From: Ryuthela nishihirai
Lineage: Eukaryota > Arthropoda > Arachnida > Araneae > Heptathelidae
DNA: 64,000 nucleotides
Assembly: GCA_038380435.1 (NCBI GenBank)
Contig: JAWZYU010000019.1
Location: 21,353,801-21,417,800 of the forward strand
Direction: 5' to 3'
Under the pieces are notes generated by a model that was not told the DNA's origin, searched no databases, and saw only the letters and a program-made list of their open reading frames with translations. Both the position numbers and the translations under genes were made by a program. Positions 32,180-43,398 of this stretch are shown in pieces; position 1 is the first letter of the stretch, and each line of letters begins with the position of its first letter.

Positions 32180-33124
32180 TAATTCAACTCATAATAACTC
32201 TTCATAATTCGTAAATCACACAGTTCTCTTCATACGATGCTAAAACATCAACTCCTTTTTTCCCCATTCGCTTTCATTTTTGAGTTGCGATCATTGTTTC
32301 GTATCGATGCAAACAATTGTTTTTTTTCTTCTGCTAAATCCACTGATTCAGTGACATCATCGGAATAGTGTTGAGTAATTTTTCTTTCAATTAATAATAA
32401 AATGGTAGCCAAGGGAAGGTAGTTACAAATTCTGTACTTTTTTCATTCTCAATTTGCTGTAAATTATTTTCTAAATAAAAGTGTCATCTAAAAATTTTTT
32501 CTTAATATAAAAATTCACATTTTACGAAATGAATGCATTTCTAATTTCGTTTTTTTTTCATAGCTCATAAATATCAAAATCGGGTTTGGATCAGTTTGTT
32601 CGTTAAAAGACATGTCACTAAATCAGTTGCAATCAGTTCAATGGTTTCATAAAATTTTGACCAATACAGAAAACGCAATTTTATTCATGGTTCGATAAAA
32701 CAACTCAATTTAGGTCTCAGTTTTCAAGTAGCTATTAACGAACCCATTTCACAAACCATCAACTAATGTTGCGAAGATTATCTCCTATATGTAGTCCATT
32801 ATTTTAACAGATACATTTCATAATCATTTACATATCTAAAAAGACTTTTATTTTGTGTCGAAAACTTTTTATTCTGTTACAACTAATCCCAAAAGATTTC
32901 TAACAAACTGAATGGATAGATATTCCACATTTTTTTGGTTCGTCAATTGCACAAAGTAATATTTTGCTTAAACTTGAAACAAATTTAGAATTAATAAACA
33001 ACGAACTTTACAAACAAAAAAAAAATTAAGAACATCATATCGTTACGGATATATTATTTAAAAATCGTTATTTTTAGCTGTTTTTCTTTCTAAAGAAAAA
33101 CAAAGACGAGTTAATGTTTTCATT
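32180..33124. other. upstream flank of the kinase, AT-rich
   Basis: This is the 5' side of the minus-strand kinase and would hold its promoter and 5'UTR. I see no clear TATA box placement or repeat. It is AT-rich with no recognisable coding region. Confidence 0.35.
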
Positions 33125-33660
33125 GCATATATGGCTGTCCGTTTGTAGACATTCATCTTCTTTGTTTTTAGTGATATATCAAAAATGTTTTTTGTGTTGG
33201 ATAGGTGTTGACGAAATATTATGATCTGCACTTTCGTAATGTCGTAAAAGTCACAATTGCATTGTCTGACGGTGGAGAAATTTCGAAATGGCAAAATTTA
33301 AATGAACATTTCAAATGATGTGATTATGTTACATTTTAAAAAATTTGTTGGTGAAATGTGAAGGTCATGACGTTTGAATTGAAGAAATGATTTTCACCAA
33401 TACCTCCGGGGGGGGGGGAGAGAAACGCAATTATGTAGTTCTTAGGGATGAATAAAAAATTGTTTTGGGTTCCATAGGAATTGATAAACTATTACGATTC
33501 ATTCTTTTCGAATCTCTCGAAAGTTTCAAATGCGCCCTTTGAAACGGGGGAAAATTTGAAAACTTCAAACGAATATTTCTAATGATTTATTTCGGCTAGA
33601 AAATTGATATTTGTGTGCAGTCTAAATGTTTTAGCAGTTTAGCATTTGTTTCATTGTTAT
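33125..33660 (+). repeat. relative of the 2.4-4.3 kb tandem repeat, two units
   Basis: 'gctgtccgtttgtagacattcatcttctttgtttttag' matches the left edge of the palindromic array. Two diverged units follow, with 'gacgaaatattatgatctgcac', 'acggtggagaaa' and 'gtgaaatgtgaaggtcatgacg' in the first (33210-33410) and 'aaactattacgattcattcttttcgaatctctcgaaag' in the second (33485-33620). A run of G near 33409-33418 separates them. Confidence 0.65.
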
Positions 33661-33879
33661 TTGTTTTTGAACTATTGAACCCCGCATTTGCTAAGACTGG
33701 GGTTGAACACACATCAACAGCATTGGAAAAGAACACCCAGAAGTAATTCCTTTAGGAACGTCATATGTTAATAGTTAAGGGCGGCAGAAACCGTGATCCA
33801 AGATTGAGAGTCATTGGATTAAATAATGACGTCACTGAGGACGACAACATGCAAATATACGCAGCGTGTATTTAAAACA

Positions 33880-34102
33880 ATACTATATGACACAATTGAA
33901 ACATTGTATAAGAATGGTGAAACTTTGCAAGAATTTGCTAGTGATACTGAGCGTCTACCTAGATTAGCTTATAGTAACTGTCCACCAGAAATTCAAGATA
34001 ACTTAGCTCAATTGCAATTTATTGATTCTGTTACTGACCCTGAGACTCAACAATCTCTGAGGATGTTGGAAGGTGAAACCTTAAAATCAGCTGTGGTACA
34101 TG
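33880..34102 (+). pseudogene. LTR-retrotransposon gag fragment
   Basis: An open segment beginning 'LYKNGETLQEFASDTERLPRLAY' and continuing through 'NLAQLQFIDSVTDPETQQSLRML' to 'LKSAVVHA'. The spacing of 'L..FA.D..RL..LAY', 'Q.FID...D.E.Q..LR' and 'L.SAVV.A' is that of gag-type proteins of Ty3/gypsy retrotransposons in arthropods. It stops abruptly where the hAT terminus begins at 34103. No LTR, protease or RT is found nearby. Confidence 0.6.
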
Positions 34103-34727
34103 CAGGGCCGGCCCTATGGTTGCTGGCACCCTGAACAAGCTGAAATTCGGCGCCCTTTTTAAGTATAATTATAAAATTTTTCACAAGGAAAAAACTAAAA
34201 ACATAGAAATGAGTTTATTTCCTGGGTTGTTTTTTTTAGCAAACAATGAACAATAATATTGTTTTTGTTTCTGAACCAGTATTTGGACAGTATGAACAAT
34301 TAGCCTACCTGAAACATTTTTTTTTCTAGCCTTTAGATCAGCAAATCTTTTCATGGCACTTTCTATATTTATATTCTTTGCAATATCATTTTCTATAGAC
34401 AAAATTGCCAAAGAATTCATTCTGTCTTGAGACATGGATGACCGTAAGTATGTTTTTATAAGCTTTAGTAAACTAAAGCTTCTCTCGCCAGCGGCCACAG
34501 TAATAGATGTTTTAAGCATTATTCTTAATGCAACCCACAGATTTGGCACGACATCCTATAACTTATTAGTGTTTACGAACCTAGCGGCTTCTATTGGAAT
34601 CTTTACATCTTCAGGATATAATTCTTTAGCTATATCTAGTTCAGTCAAGAGATCACATCCATTTGTATCACTATTTTCTTGGTACCTTAACTTAGTCTCC
34701 AAGACTAAAATTTTGAAAAAAAAAAAA
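34103..34727 (-). pseudogene. hAT transposase C-terminus with terminal repeat
   Basis: The plus-strand left edge 'cagggccggccctatggttgctggcaccctg' is a hAT-style terminus. On the minus strand 34181-34549 encodes 'SITVAAGERSFSLLKLIKTYLRSSMSQDRMNSLAILSIEND', the C-terminal dimerisation region of hAT transposases. The upstream piece (34556-34715, 'ELDIAKELYPEDVKIPIEAARF') is the preceding part, displaced by a frameshift. The element is cut off at the inverted-repeat arm at 34728, and the N-terminal zinc finger and catalytic core are missing. Confidence 0.8.
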
Positions 34728-35082
34728 GAATCCAGGGAAAGTCGTCCGACCTCCGAGTGAGGCTTAGAATAAATATACCATATCAAGGATCAGAAATAGC
34801 ACTGAATGCTCAGATGTTGCATGGCGAGAATAATTCTTAGTTATAAATGATGTCGGATTTTTATTCAAGCTCATACCATTATTCATTTGGTCACCTCATC
34901 AAACATGTATTCATTTGATGCCCAAACTTTATGATTAGTACCTCTTGCATTTATCCTGGTGGACAAAAGTCATGAGAGGAACTTCCTTCGAATTCCTTTC
35001 TTTCATTCAAATTAGGGTGGAAATTTTGTTTTCCCTTTGCTCTCGTTTTCCCAAATAGTAAGTGGTGTTCGCAGGCTGAACT
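34728..35082 (+). repeat. left arm of a 355-bp inverted repeat
   Basis: Begins 'gaatccagggaaa' and is the reverse complement of 36018-36376. Shared anchors are 'cgacctccgagtgaggcttagaataaatatacca', 'gcactgaatgctcagatg', 'tcatttggtcacctcatca' and 'tgttcgcaggctgaac'. Divergence is modest. Confidence 0.85.
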
Positions 35083-35368
35083 CTCGACTTTGCTAACAAA
35101 GAGACTAAAGAGACTTCCTTCAGATTCTGACGAAATGTAGGGTTCCTCTCATTGTTGGAACAAATGTCGTGTTTATGATGAATATGAGAAGGAGGTGCTG
35201 AGATCTGTGTATTCCTCAAACTCATTTATCTCCTTAGAAAACGTGTCACGAAGTAGATATTCCGATTCAGAATGACATTTTAATTTGCATGCTTTATATG
35301 AAGGTAAACTGACAGGCTCCTGTTTGTTTTATCTTCATATAACTAGTAGACCTCTGTGGGTCAATATA
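35083..35368. other. spacer inside the inverted repeat, with SINE2-like scrap
   Basis: No gene is present. Near 35300-35358, 'aaactgacaggctcctgt' and 'agacctctgtggg' are SINE2 body words separated by an insert. That insert ('ttgttttatcttcatataactag') partly mirrors 'ttatatgaaggtaaac' just upstream, making a small hairpin. Confidence 0.5.
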
Positions 35369-35954
35369 CAGGGTGATTCAAAACTTATCGTTCAAATTTC
35401 GTGGGGAGGTAGGGAATACGTCAGGAAACCGATTTCACATAGGAAAGTATGTCCGCAAACGTCATTTACATGAACAAAATGGACAAGTAAAGTGAACACA
35501 AGGAAACAGTACAGTTAAGTGGTAACCAATGTGACTTTTATTCCAACAAGGTAAAGTACAGGTTCACAGTAGGTGCTCAAAATTGCGACCATTTACACGG
35601 ACGCAGGATTCACAGCGCCGTTGCATTGACCGCCGAACATTTTCAAAAACACCTGGCATATCGCGGACAATGACTGCGGCGGCCACTATTCGTGCAACAA
35701 GGTCCATTTCACTGTCGACGGGGGTCTCCGCTAGCTCTTGATGCGTAAAACGATTCATCTTATCAGTAGTAAGTCAGCTCGTACACTGATGACAGCGGGA
35801 GTGGTCGGGGGAGCTGTACACTGGTTGGGTACACACAGCGCCCTCTACATACGCATGCGTACATTTGCGGACATACTTTCCTATGTGAAATCGGTTTCCT
35901 GACATATTCCCTACCTCCCCACGAAATTTGAACGATAAGTTTTGAATCCCCCTG
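35369..35954 (-). mobile_element. internally deleted mariner-type element, 586 bp
   Basis: The terminal inverted repeats are long (about 85 bp): 'cagggtgattcaaaacttatcgttcaaatttcgtggggaggtaggg...' at the left and its complement ending at 35954, with TA on both sides (35367-35368 and 35955-35956). The minus-strand ORF 35564-35758 is only the C-terminal tail of a transposase ('DLVARIVAAAVIVRDMPGVFENVRRSM..' to 'GRNFEHLL'), similar to the end of the element at 38137-39570. The DDE core is deleted, so the element is non-autonomous. Confidence 0.85.
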
Positions 35955-36017
35955 TATATACCATATATGTATATATATATCTTCTCGTCAGATGGAACGT
36001 TAAGTTGCGCCTTTATG

Positions 36018-36376
36018 AGTTCAGCCTGCGAACACCAGTTATTATTTGGCAAAACGAGAGCAAAAGCAAAATAAAATTTCCACCCTAATTTGAATGAAAG
36101 AATGGAATTCGAAGGAAGTTCCTCGCATGATTTTTGTCCACCAGGATAAATGCAAGAGGTACTAATCAATAAAATTTAAGCATCAAATGAATACATGTAT
36201 GATGAGGTGACCAAATGAACAATGGTATGAGCTTGAATAAAAATTCTAGACATCATTTATAACTCAGAGTTATGTTCGTCATGCAGCATCTGAGCATTCA
36301 GTGCTCTTTCTGATCCTTGCTATGGTATATTTATTCTAAGCCTCACTCGGAGGTCGGAAGTGTTTCCCTGGATTCT
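36018..36376 (-). repeat. right arm of the 355-bp inverted repeat
   Basis: The reverse complement of 34728-35082, with small indels and about 90% identity by eye. The two arms face each other across 935 bp that hold the SINE2 scrap and the deleted mariner element. Confidence 0.85.
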
Positions 36377-36403
36377 TCTTCCAGCATATCTAAAATGTTT
36401 TGC

Positions 36404-36638
36404 AAAAATATTCTCAAGTGTTTGATTGCATTAAAATCTTTTGCATTTTAAGACACCTGGCCAGTTGTTCCTTTGGTCTCATATATGATGATTTCTTGGA
36501 AGGAAACTGTCTGAAGTCCTTGTTCAGGGATTGGCATTGAGAGAATTGAAAGGCGGTATTTGACGCTACATGTTTGTGATGAATGTATGTCTCATGAGGG
36601 TTTCAAAAAGGGGACAACCTTCTATTATATTTTTCTAT
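36404..36638 (+). repeat. 235-bp direct repeat, copy 1
   Basis: Nearly identical to 40003-40235, from 'aaaatattctcaagtgtttgattgcatt' to 'ggggacaaccttctattatatttttctat'. Only a handful of differences are visible over 235 bp. No coding or terminal repeats are recognised inside. Confidence 0.85.
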
Positions 36639-36659
36639 TTAAACTTAACAAAAGAACAA

Positions 36660-37690
36660 ATTTCAAAAGATGCAAATTAGACATATATCTACCTTTACAA
36701 AAGATGTTGAAAGTGATTTCCTGAAACCTGGATGCAGGTTCGTACCCGTTTCATGATATTTGCAACCACCTTTCGTAACGTTTGTTTTCTTATGTTTAAA
36801 ATCTCTCTTTCAATATTAGCCTTCAAGTCTTCAAGTTTATGGGAATTGCTTTGAAACACTACACATTTGAGATATCCCCAAAGGAAAAAATCTGGAGGAG
36901 TAAGATCTGGGGATCTAGGGGGACACAAGTTTTTTTAAATCAAATGATCACCAAAAAATTCCTGCAACATGGCCATTGTCTCATTTGCAGTATGGGCGGT
37001 CGCGTCTTGTTGAAACCAACACTCTCGTTCATTCACATCCAACAGTTCAATAAACTGTTGAATGAGGTCACGATAAACTTCAACAATTATAGTTGAGTAT
37101 AAAATAAAGGCCCTATCGCACGACGACGGGAAATTGCACACAAAACACCAATTTTCCGTTCGTGTAATGGTCGTTCGCGAAAAGTGTGAGGATTTTCCCT
37201 GCTCCATATCAACAATTTTGACTGTTTACATAGCCATCAAAGTAAAACCAAGCCTCGTCACTGAAATAAACGCAGTCCAACACCTCAATTCCATTTTCAT
37301 CAAAAAAAGAACGACACCAACGACAGTACCATAAACGTTTTCATAGTCTGGTTCTTTCATTTCATGAATGACACCAATGCGGTAGGCATGAAATTTTAAC
37401 TTCTTTTTAGCACTAAAACAATAGCTGGTGACAGTCCAACCTGTGAAGAACTTTCTAAGAGATTTCTGGTTGAGCGAGTTAAATGCTGAGACACATCATC
37501 AAGAACTTCAGCAGTTAACAGTGATGGGCAGTCTGGGCTCTTTCGATCCTGTACAGATCCAGTGATACGAAATTTATCAATCAAACGCGATATCGTCGAC
37601 TTGTTGGGAACTGCAGACTGAGGAAACTTCAACTCAAACTCCTCTCTCACACGTTTGTAAGATTTGTACGCACAATATCATCATCATCAT
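36660..37690 (-). pseudogene. mariner-type transposase, broken
   Basis: Minus-strand pieces read from right to left. 37396-37650 is an HTH region with 'FPQSAVPNKSTISRLIDKF' and 'GSVQDRKS'. 36935-37207 has 'RECWFQQDATAHTANETM', the second catalytic region. 36695-36928 has 'PPRSPDLTPPDFFLWGYLK', the third, running to a C-terminus 'CIQVSGNHFQHLL'. Frameshifts separate the pieces and the first catalytic Asp region lies in the damaged stretch 37210-37395. It is closely related to the plus-strand remnant at 18300-19215. Clear terminal repeats were not found. Confidence 0.85.
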
Positions 37691-38136
37691 CATAACAGAT
37701 TTATTACTTTTATAGAGATCGCAATAAATTTTTCAAACTTATTGTTATAATGAGTGGACAAAGCAAAAATACAAAAGTATCATTTCAAGCAATTTTTAAT
37801 AATAATATTGTTCTAAAGAAATAGATATTAAAATAAATCTGAAATCAATGAGATATCGAAAAATCAATTTATTGCAATCATTTGCATTTTCAAAGCATTC
37901 TCCTTTCAGCGAAATTTGTTTTACTCGTGACTAGCAATTTGAATCCACGTTTTTACCTCAATCATTTATAGTTAGTTATAGTTCTACACATAAACTATTA
38001 ATTTTAGAGAGCTATAATTTACCAAAAATAATATTAAAGTTTACAAAAGGATTTGAGTCATATATAGTTTTGGTTTTCCTATTTTTCTTCAAATATATAT
38101 CTCTCAGGATCGATCAGATTTCTTCTCATTTATATA

Positions 38137-39570
38137 CAGGGTGTCCCTGAATTCATGGCCAAAACGTGAGGCGATGGTAGTGCACACCGAACCCACCAAT
38201 ATTCGTCATAGAATATGTTGTCGCAAACGCAGCCCAGTGCCGGTAGGAGGTGCGGTCGAGGCAGCATGGCTTAAAAGTGTTGCATCGACCAAACCTCAGC
38301 ATTCTCAGCATCGACCAAACCACAGCATTCTCAGCATCGACCAGACAACAGATGGAGCAGTTTACGAACGCAGAGAAAGTCATATGCACCTGATCGGCAT
38401 AGCCGAGGGCAATGGTAGAGAGGCGCAAAGACTCTACCGTGAGCGATATCCTATTCGCTGTGTGCCTGATCATAAAATGTTTGCGCGACTGCACTGCCAG
38501 CTGTCTGAGGCACGTCAGCATGACCTTCCACGTCAGCATGATGCCAGACGAGCACGGACGGTCAGAACGCCAGCTATGAGCGAGGACATCTTGCATATGG
38601 TGACATATAACCCAGATACAAACACGCGATTCGCCGCCCAGAGCCTGTATGCATCTGAACAGTTTGGCAAGTACTGCATGAAGAATGGCTACACCCCTAT
38701 CACTTGCAGCGAGTGCAGGCATTGACAGCTGTTGATTATCCCCTGCACATGGATTTCGCCCAGTGGTTCCGGCAGCAAAGTGCCGCACATCCCGATTTCC
38801 CCGCGTATGTGCTCTTTACGGATGAATCAACATTCTCACGTGAAGGCGTAGTGAATGTCCATAATGCGCATTTGTGGGCGGACCAGAACCCCCATGGTAC
38901 ACGTCCAAATTCGAACTAGCAACGGTTCACCATCAATGTCTGGGCGGGGATCGTTCATGACTACTTAATTGGACCCTACCTACTGCCAGATCGCCTCGAT
39001 GGGCGAACGTACTGTATTTTTCTGCAACAGGTTTTGCCGGAATTGCTTCATGATGTTCCAGCCGCAATCCGCGCCCATATGTGGTTCCAGCACGATGGGG
39101 CACCCACCCATTTCAGCATGGACGTGCGTCAGCATCTTCATACCACATTTGGGAACTGATGGATTGGGCATGGTGGTCCCATCCCATGGCCCCCCAGATC
39201 GCCGATTTTTCTTGTATGGATTTCTTTCTGTGGGGACATTTGAAGGGTGTCGTGTTAGAGACGCCCGTGCAGGATCTGGTGGCCCGACTGTCCATTGCAG
39301 CCTTCTATGTGCGTGACAAACCCGGTGTTTATGAGCAAGTACGCCGATCACTACTCTGTCATTGTGCCGCCTGTATCAAAGTTTGTGGGCGGACGTTTGA
39401 GAATTTGTTGTAATGATCTCCAATAAATGTCACTGTGGAAACCTCTGTGTCTGTCCTTTATTTTCGACTCCTCACTGCGTTTGCAGCCGCATATTCCATG
39501 ACGAATATTGGTGGGTTCGGTTTGTACTACTATCCCCTCACGTTTGGGCCATGAATTCAGGGACACCCTG
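38137..39570 (+). mobile_element. mariner/Tc1-superfamily element with both termini
   Basis: The ends 'cagggtgtccctgaattcatggcc' (38137) and its complement (to 39570) continue inward as 'gtgaggcgatggtagt....accgaacccaccaatattcgtcat', giving TIRs of about 85 bp. TA flanks both sides (38135-38136 and 39571-39572). Length is 1434 bp. The close match of the TIRs suggests a young copy. Confidence 0.9.
38345..39416 (+). pseudogene. transposase of the 38137-39570 element, frameshifted
   Basis: The first frame (to 38725) starts near 'MHLIGIAEGNGREAQRLYRERYP', an HTH region, and includes a basic linker 'RRARTVRTPAMSEDIL'. The frame shifts near 38700 into 'HLQRVQALTAVDYPLHMDFAQWF', then 'YVLFTDESTFSREG', the first catalytic acid. 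A stop at 38920 is followed in another reading by 'FTINVWAGIVHDYLIGPYLLP' and 'MWFQHDGAPTHFS', the second. After another shift near 39150 comes 'DFFLWGHLKGVV', with the third, ending 'GRTFENLL' and TAA at 39411-39413. Three breaks make it inactive, but most residues are preserved. The N-terminus contains a small tandem, 'ccaaaccWcagcattctcagcatcga', at 38289-38340. Confidence 0.85.
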
Positions 39571-39574
39571 TATA

Positions 39575-40002
39575 TTCTTCCAAATATACTTTCCTATAAT
39601 CATCAACTGTTCTTTTTTTAGTTTGTTTCGAAAACCAACTATTGTTTTAACTTTGTCGTCTGTTGTTCTCTCCATATGTAGATATTCAAATTCTCTGTTT
39701 GAAGAGGAAAGAATAAACATTCCTTTTGGGTTGGAAAGGTGCTTAATAAAATATTATTTTCATAATTTCGAAATCTTTCATTCAACTGAATTTACAGCTT
39801 TAAAAGTGACTTAGTTGGAAAAAAGACTTTGCTATCTCTGAAAAAACAAAAAAAGCATTCTATATTCTCCGGAGGTTAATGAAAGCTCTAGCTTCTCTTA
39901 CTTTTAAGACCACTCACTTATTTTGTTTCCGGTCTTTCTAGTGCCGAGAATGAATTAGAGAACACGTAATTCTGATGATAAGTACACGTAATGCTGATAT
40001 AT
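39575..40002. other. gene-free stretch
   Basis: AT-rich and with no domain. It separates the mariner element from the second copy of the 235-bp repeat. Confidence 0.4.
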
Positions 40003-40235
40003 AAAATATTCTCAAGTGTTTGATTGCATTAAAATCTTTTGCATTTTAAGACACATGGCCAGTTGTTGCTTTGTCTCATATATGATGATTTCTTGGAAGG
40101 AAACTGTCTGAAGTCCTTGTTTAGGGATTGGCATTGAGAGAACTGAAAGGCAGTATTTGACGCTACATGTTTGTGATGAATGTATGTCTCATGGGGGTTT
40201 CAAAAAGGGGACAACCTTCTATTATATTTTTCTAT
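40003..40235 (+). repeat. 235-bp direct repeat, copy 2
   Basis: Matches 36404-36638 in the same orientation, about 3.6 kb away. It is followed at 40236-40273 by a 22-bp tandem pair ('cactttgtaaattatc' twice). Confidence 0.85.
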
Positions 40236-40499
40236 CACTTTGTAAATTATCATGTGTCACTTTGTAAATTATCGTTTTATACTTATTTCTCAATTTTTTT
40301 CTATTTACATCAGAAAATTGCTTACCAATGCTTATGCCGTCATCCCAAAATAATTCACCTGCAGCTTCATTCTTTTTAGGGAAAACGTACAATGTAAAAT
40401 TGCTTTTCATACTGTGAATAAAACAAATTTTATTAGGTATTTACTACCTTTGCTCATAAATATACTTATTATAAATGCTGTAAATTTATAAATATATTA

Positions 40500-40935
40500 A
40501 AGTGCACAAGGTTACAACTCTCCAGTGCACGACACTACGGCTTTAACGTCTCACCTGATGGACGACGGCCTTTCCAAACTACTCGGTGTCCACTTTCTGA
40601 TCCAACTTGCTATTTTAGCTCTATACAGCTGTTAAGATGGTAGCCGCCAATCAAGGCCATTCATCGTGTTCTTTAACGTGCAGAGGATATGGTTCTCCTG
40701 CATTTGGGGACCAAGGCTTAACATCCCCTCTACTGTACGGCAGCCTTTCCCAGACCCATCGGAATCCCCTACTGAGAGAGGGCAGAGTGGAAGGTTTTGC
40801 AGATAAATCTCGGGTGGAACTCGAACCTGGTAACCGCAGATTACTCTTGAAGCAGAGTTGGGATTTATCAGAGATAAATTTCAACGTTGGCACAGTTAGA
40901 TATCGAACTTGGGAAATAATGATTACAACAGCAGC
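40500..40935 (-). repeat. decayed SINE1 copies
   Basis: Two or three overlapping minus-strand SINE1 remnants. 40506-40600 is 'acgtctcacctgatggacgacggcctttcc', and 40622-40860 is 'cagctgttaagatggtagccgcc...aactcgaacctggtaaccgcagattac'. A third piece (40860-40920) is 'gagataaatttcaacgttggcacagttaga'. Many substitutions place them among the oldest copies. Confidence 0.7.
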
Positions 40936-41376
40936 GGATTAAGAATTTGGAGGCCACAAATGCAACCAGATTTTTTTTTAATATAAAATAATTTTTTTTA
41001 AAGGATGTTAAACTAAAATGCATGAATTAAAAAAAACGCCTTTATTTTATTTTATTTTTTTAATCAATCAACAAAATGTTAAAAATAAAAGCTACTTTTC
41101 TCTTTGAGGCCCCTTTTTAAGGCATCCACACACAATGTCGACCTGGATAACCAAAGTAGCTTAAATTTAATCGTTGTACCTTTTTCTTTATTACAACAAA
41201 GTAGGAGAGTAAACCGTATAATACAAGTATTACATACATGCAGGATACACCATTGAAACAATACTTCATTTGTAATGATTAACATTTCCAATCTTAACGA
41301 TAATGATTTTTTTTTTATATGCAAGCTTTTAATATTCAAAAATTTTTCTTTGAACAGCTAATAAAATGAACATACT
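40936..41376. other. gene-free AT-rich stretch
   Basis: T- and A-rich runs and no recognisable motif. Confidence 0.4.
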
Positions 41377-41387
41377 AGTTTTACAGT

Positions 41388-41629
41388 TGGGTTTGGTTGC
41401 TTTACCTCTGAGCGGCACTTTTTTTTGCACACCGTGGACTAAATGGCGAAGTCACAAGTACCCCGAAGGCTCAGAGAAGGTTGGGGGAGGGACCCACTGG
41501 AACAGCATTTGGGAGACAGATGGTAGCCTCCCGTTTAGGCCATCCAGTGTGTTCTTTAATGTGCACAGGTATGGCTCTCCCGCACACGGAGCCACGACTT
41601 AACGTCCCATCCGACGTACAGCGGCCTCC
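41388..41629 (-). mobile_element. SINE1, 5'-truncated (copy H)
   Basis: Contains the SINE1 3' half only: 'gttgggtttggttgctttacctctgagcggcac' to 'catccgacgtacagcggcctcc'. A perfect 11-bp target duplication, 'agttttacagt', lies at 41377-41387 and 41630-41640. It therefore inserted already truncated, as expected when reverse transcription stops early. Confidence 0.85.
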
Positions 41630-41719
41630 AGTTTTACAGTAATGCGTCTTTAAACCTCCAACAATCAATGAGCTTTTATGGAACAGTTCATCGTACCAGA
41701 TCGTACAGTTACTAACAAC

Positions 41720-42259
41720 CCCCCCCCCCCCCCCGATAGAGGACCACCTTGTCGTGGTGGGGGGGCTTGTTGCCCAGCAACTGGTCGAAGACTCTGCTGA
41801 CCGGTATGGACCCCGGTTGGACGGAGCCGAGACCAACCGAGAGGTTGAAGGCATTGCTGACCGGTTTAGTGGCCCGGTTGGACAGTGCCAAGACCGCAAA
41901 ATCAGGTGCTCAATGGAGTAGTTCAAGGGCCCTGCAGAACGGATTTGGTCCCCTAGTAGGCAAGGGCCCTTTTCAAAGTATGGGTTCCACTAAGAGTCTC
42001 CACCCCGGGTGCCGAGCGAACTTGGATCTATATATCCTTTTCATGGCTAACCAGGGAACAGAGAAAAATTCAGGTTTCGACCGTTGGATGAGCTTTCTTT
42101 CTATAGGACTGCTCGCCATAGGATTGTTGGGGATGAGATGCATCTATATGGTGTAGACTTGCCCCTGACAGTAGATAGTCGCGGCTTTCCATAACTTGGT
42201 AGTGTCGAAAGACGGAACCGGCGATTGCTGTGGTTGCTCTGTTGTGCAGCAACAAGTAA
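41720..42259 (+). mobile_element. 540-bp GC-rich retroposon, copy 2
   Basis: The target duplication is 'agttactaaYaac' (41707-41719 and 42260-42272, one mismatch). The 5' end is a C run, then 'gatagaggaccaccttgtcgtggtggggggg', whose 'ccacc' and 'ggtgg' can pair. The interior shares several blocks with copy 1: 'ttcgaaagacggaaccggcgattgctgtggttgc', 'tccaccccgggtgccgag', 'tatatatcctt', and 'ggagtagttcaagggc'. It ends 'gttgtgcagcaacaa'. Several short ORFs cover it, but none has a known domain. Confidence 0.75.
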
Positions 42260-42273
42260 AGTTACTAATAACA

Positions 42274-43127
42274 CACAAAAAATCTCCAATAGCAGATGTA
42301 ATATCTAAATCATGCAATACTGTAATTTATACATACAAACGGAACACATAATCCACTACAACTGCAGAAGATTTCACACTGATACAAACGTAACGGTTGT
42401 GGGGAGGGGGGGGTTCTATGTAATGCGAATTAAGAACGCTGCTAACACAGTCCTTCGTTATGCAAATAAATGGATGTCACACTCATCATTGCACTGACGC
42501 TCATATTTGCATATTGTTGAGATTGTCGGCAGGTTGTTTTTCTTGATGGGGAGAAGAACGGAGAGCTACATTTGAGTGATAATTGCTGCCACAATCTTAA
42601 TTTTTAGCAAAAGGGAAAAGCAGTTCATAAGGATCATATTTTTCCTATTGAGAGTGTATTCATATAAATTTAAACGCATATGAAAATAAGGATATGAACA
42701 TTTGCTATTTCAGGGACAATTTAGGAACCCTCTTCTAAACTCAGGAGCGTATCTAGGATTTACTTCGATGAGGGGGCGAGGGGGCAAGAAGAAGGCTTGA
42801 GTAGGACTTCCAAATACCTCACCGGTTAGGTAACGTTAAAATGATATCGATAAAAAAAAATCGAATAAAATTTTATAGTTGTTTGTTTTTTAAATCTATT
42901 TCTAATTTCGGACATATTGGACTAAAATTATACAAAGACACCTCTTTTGGATTTCAAAGCAGATAGATAAATTCGACACTTCGCATAAGATGGCGGGACT
43001 TCGAGAGAGATTGGCGGGATCCCTTCCCCCCCCCGCCCAATCTGTATGTCTTTGTCTAAACTATCATGCTTAGTTCATTAAACACACTCGTTAAACTTTA
43101 TCCCTCTCGCTAATTAATTCCACGATA
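42274..43127. other. gene-free stretch
   Basis: No coding domain is present. 'ctcaggagcgtatctaggattt' near 42741 and a G-rich 'gatgagggggcgagggggc' just after it resemble termini of common hAT-type MITEs, but I could not find the partner end. Confidence 0.4.
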
Positions 43128-43300
43128 AAATGGCCGAGTACTTCGCGCGTTTGACTGCTGATCAAAGGGAGCAATTTCAGCCCCGGATATGGTATGGATA
43201 TTCCTTTTTTTTACATTATCTTTCTACGTAAGTCTCGCCTTCCTTAGAAATCTCCTCTATGGGGTATTATAATGTCAGACCTCTGTTACAAGTGGATGTT
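43128..43300 (+). repeat. highly decayed SINE2-like sequence
   Basis: 'aaaatggccgagtacttcgcgcgtttgactgctgatcaaaggga' resembles the SINE2 tRNA-like head, and 'gtcagacctctgttacaagtggatgtttcaggg' the 3' part. The middle is unlike the family. Confidence 0.45.
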
Positions 43301-43398
43301 TCAGGGGTAAAGGTTAATGCGCACTGTGCTTATTTAAACTAATTAAATTTGAGTAATAAATTACTAAACAATAGAAATTATTTTCGTTAGAGTTATTT

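Noticed and set aside
37678..37692. Second (ATC)n run as a LINE tail
   Set aside because: No LINE sequence adjoins it; it is a short microsatellite next to the mariner remnant.
38153..38788. Minus-strand 211-aa ORF in the mariner element
   Set aside because: Antisense to the transposase, and the plus-strand reading has clear transposase motifs.
41730..41780. HDV-like ribozyme as an annotated feature
   Set aside because: Base pairing of 'ccacc' with 'ggtgg' is visible, but I could not lay out the five helices by eye, so it is kept only as a hypothesis.
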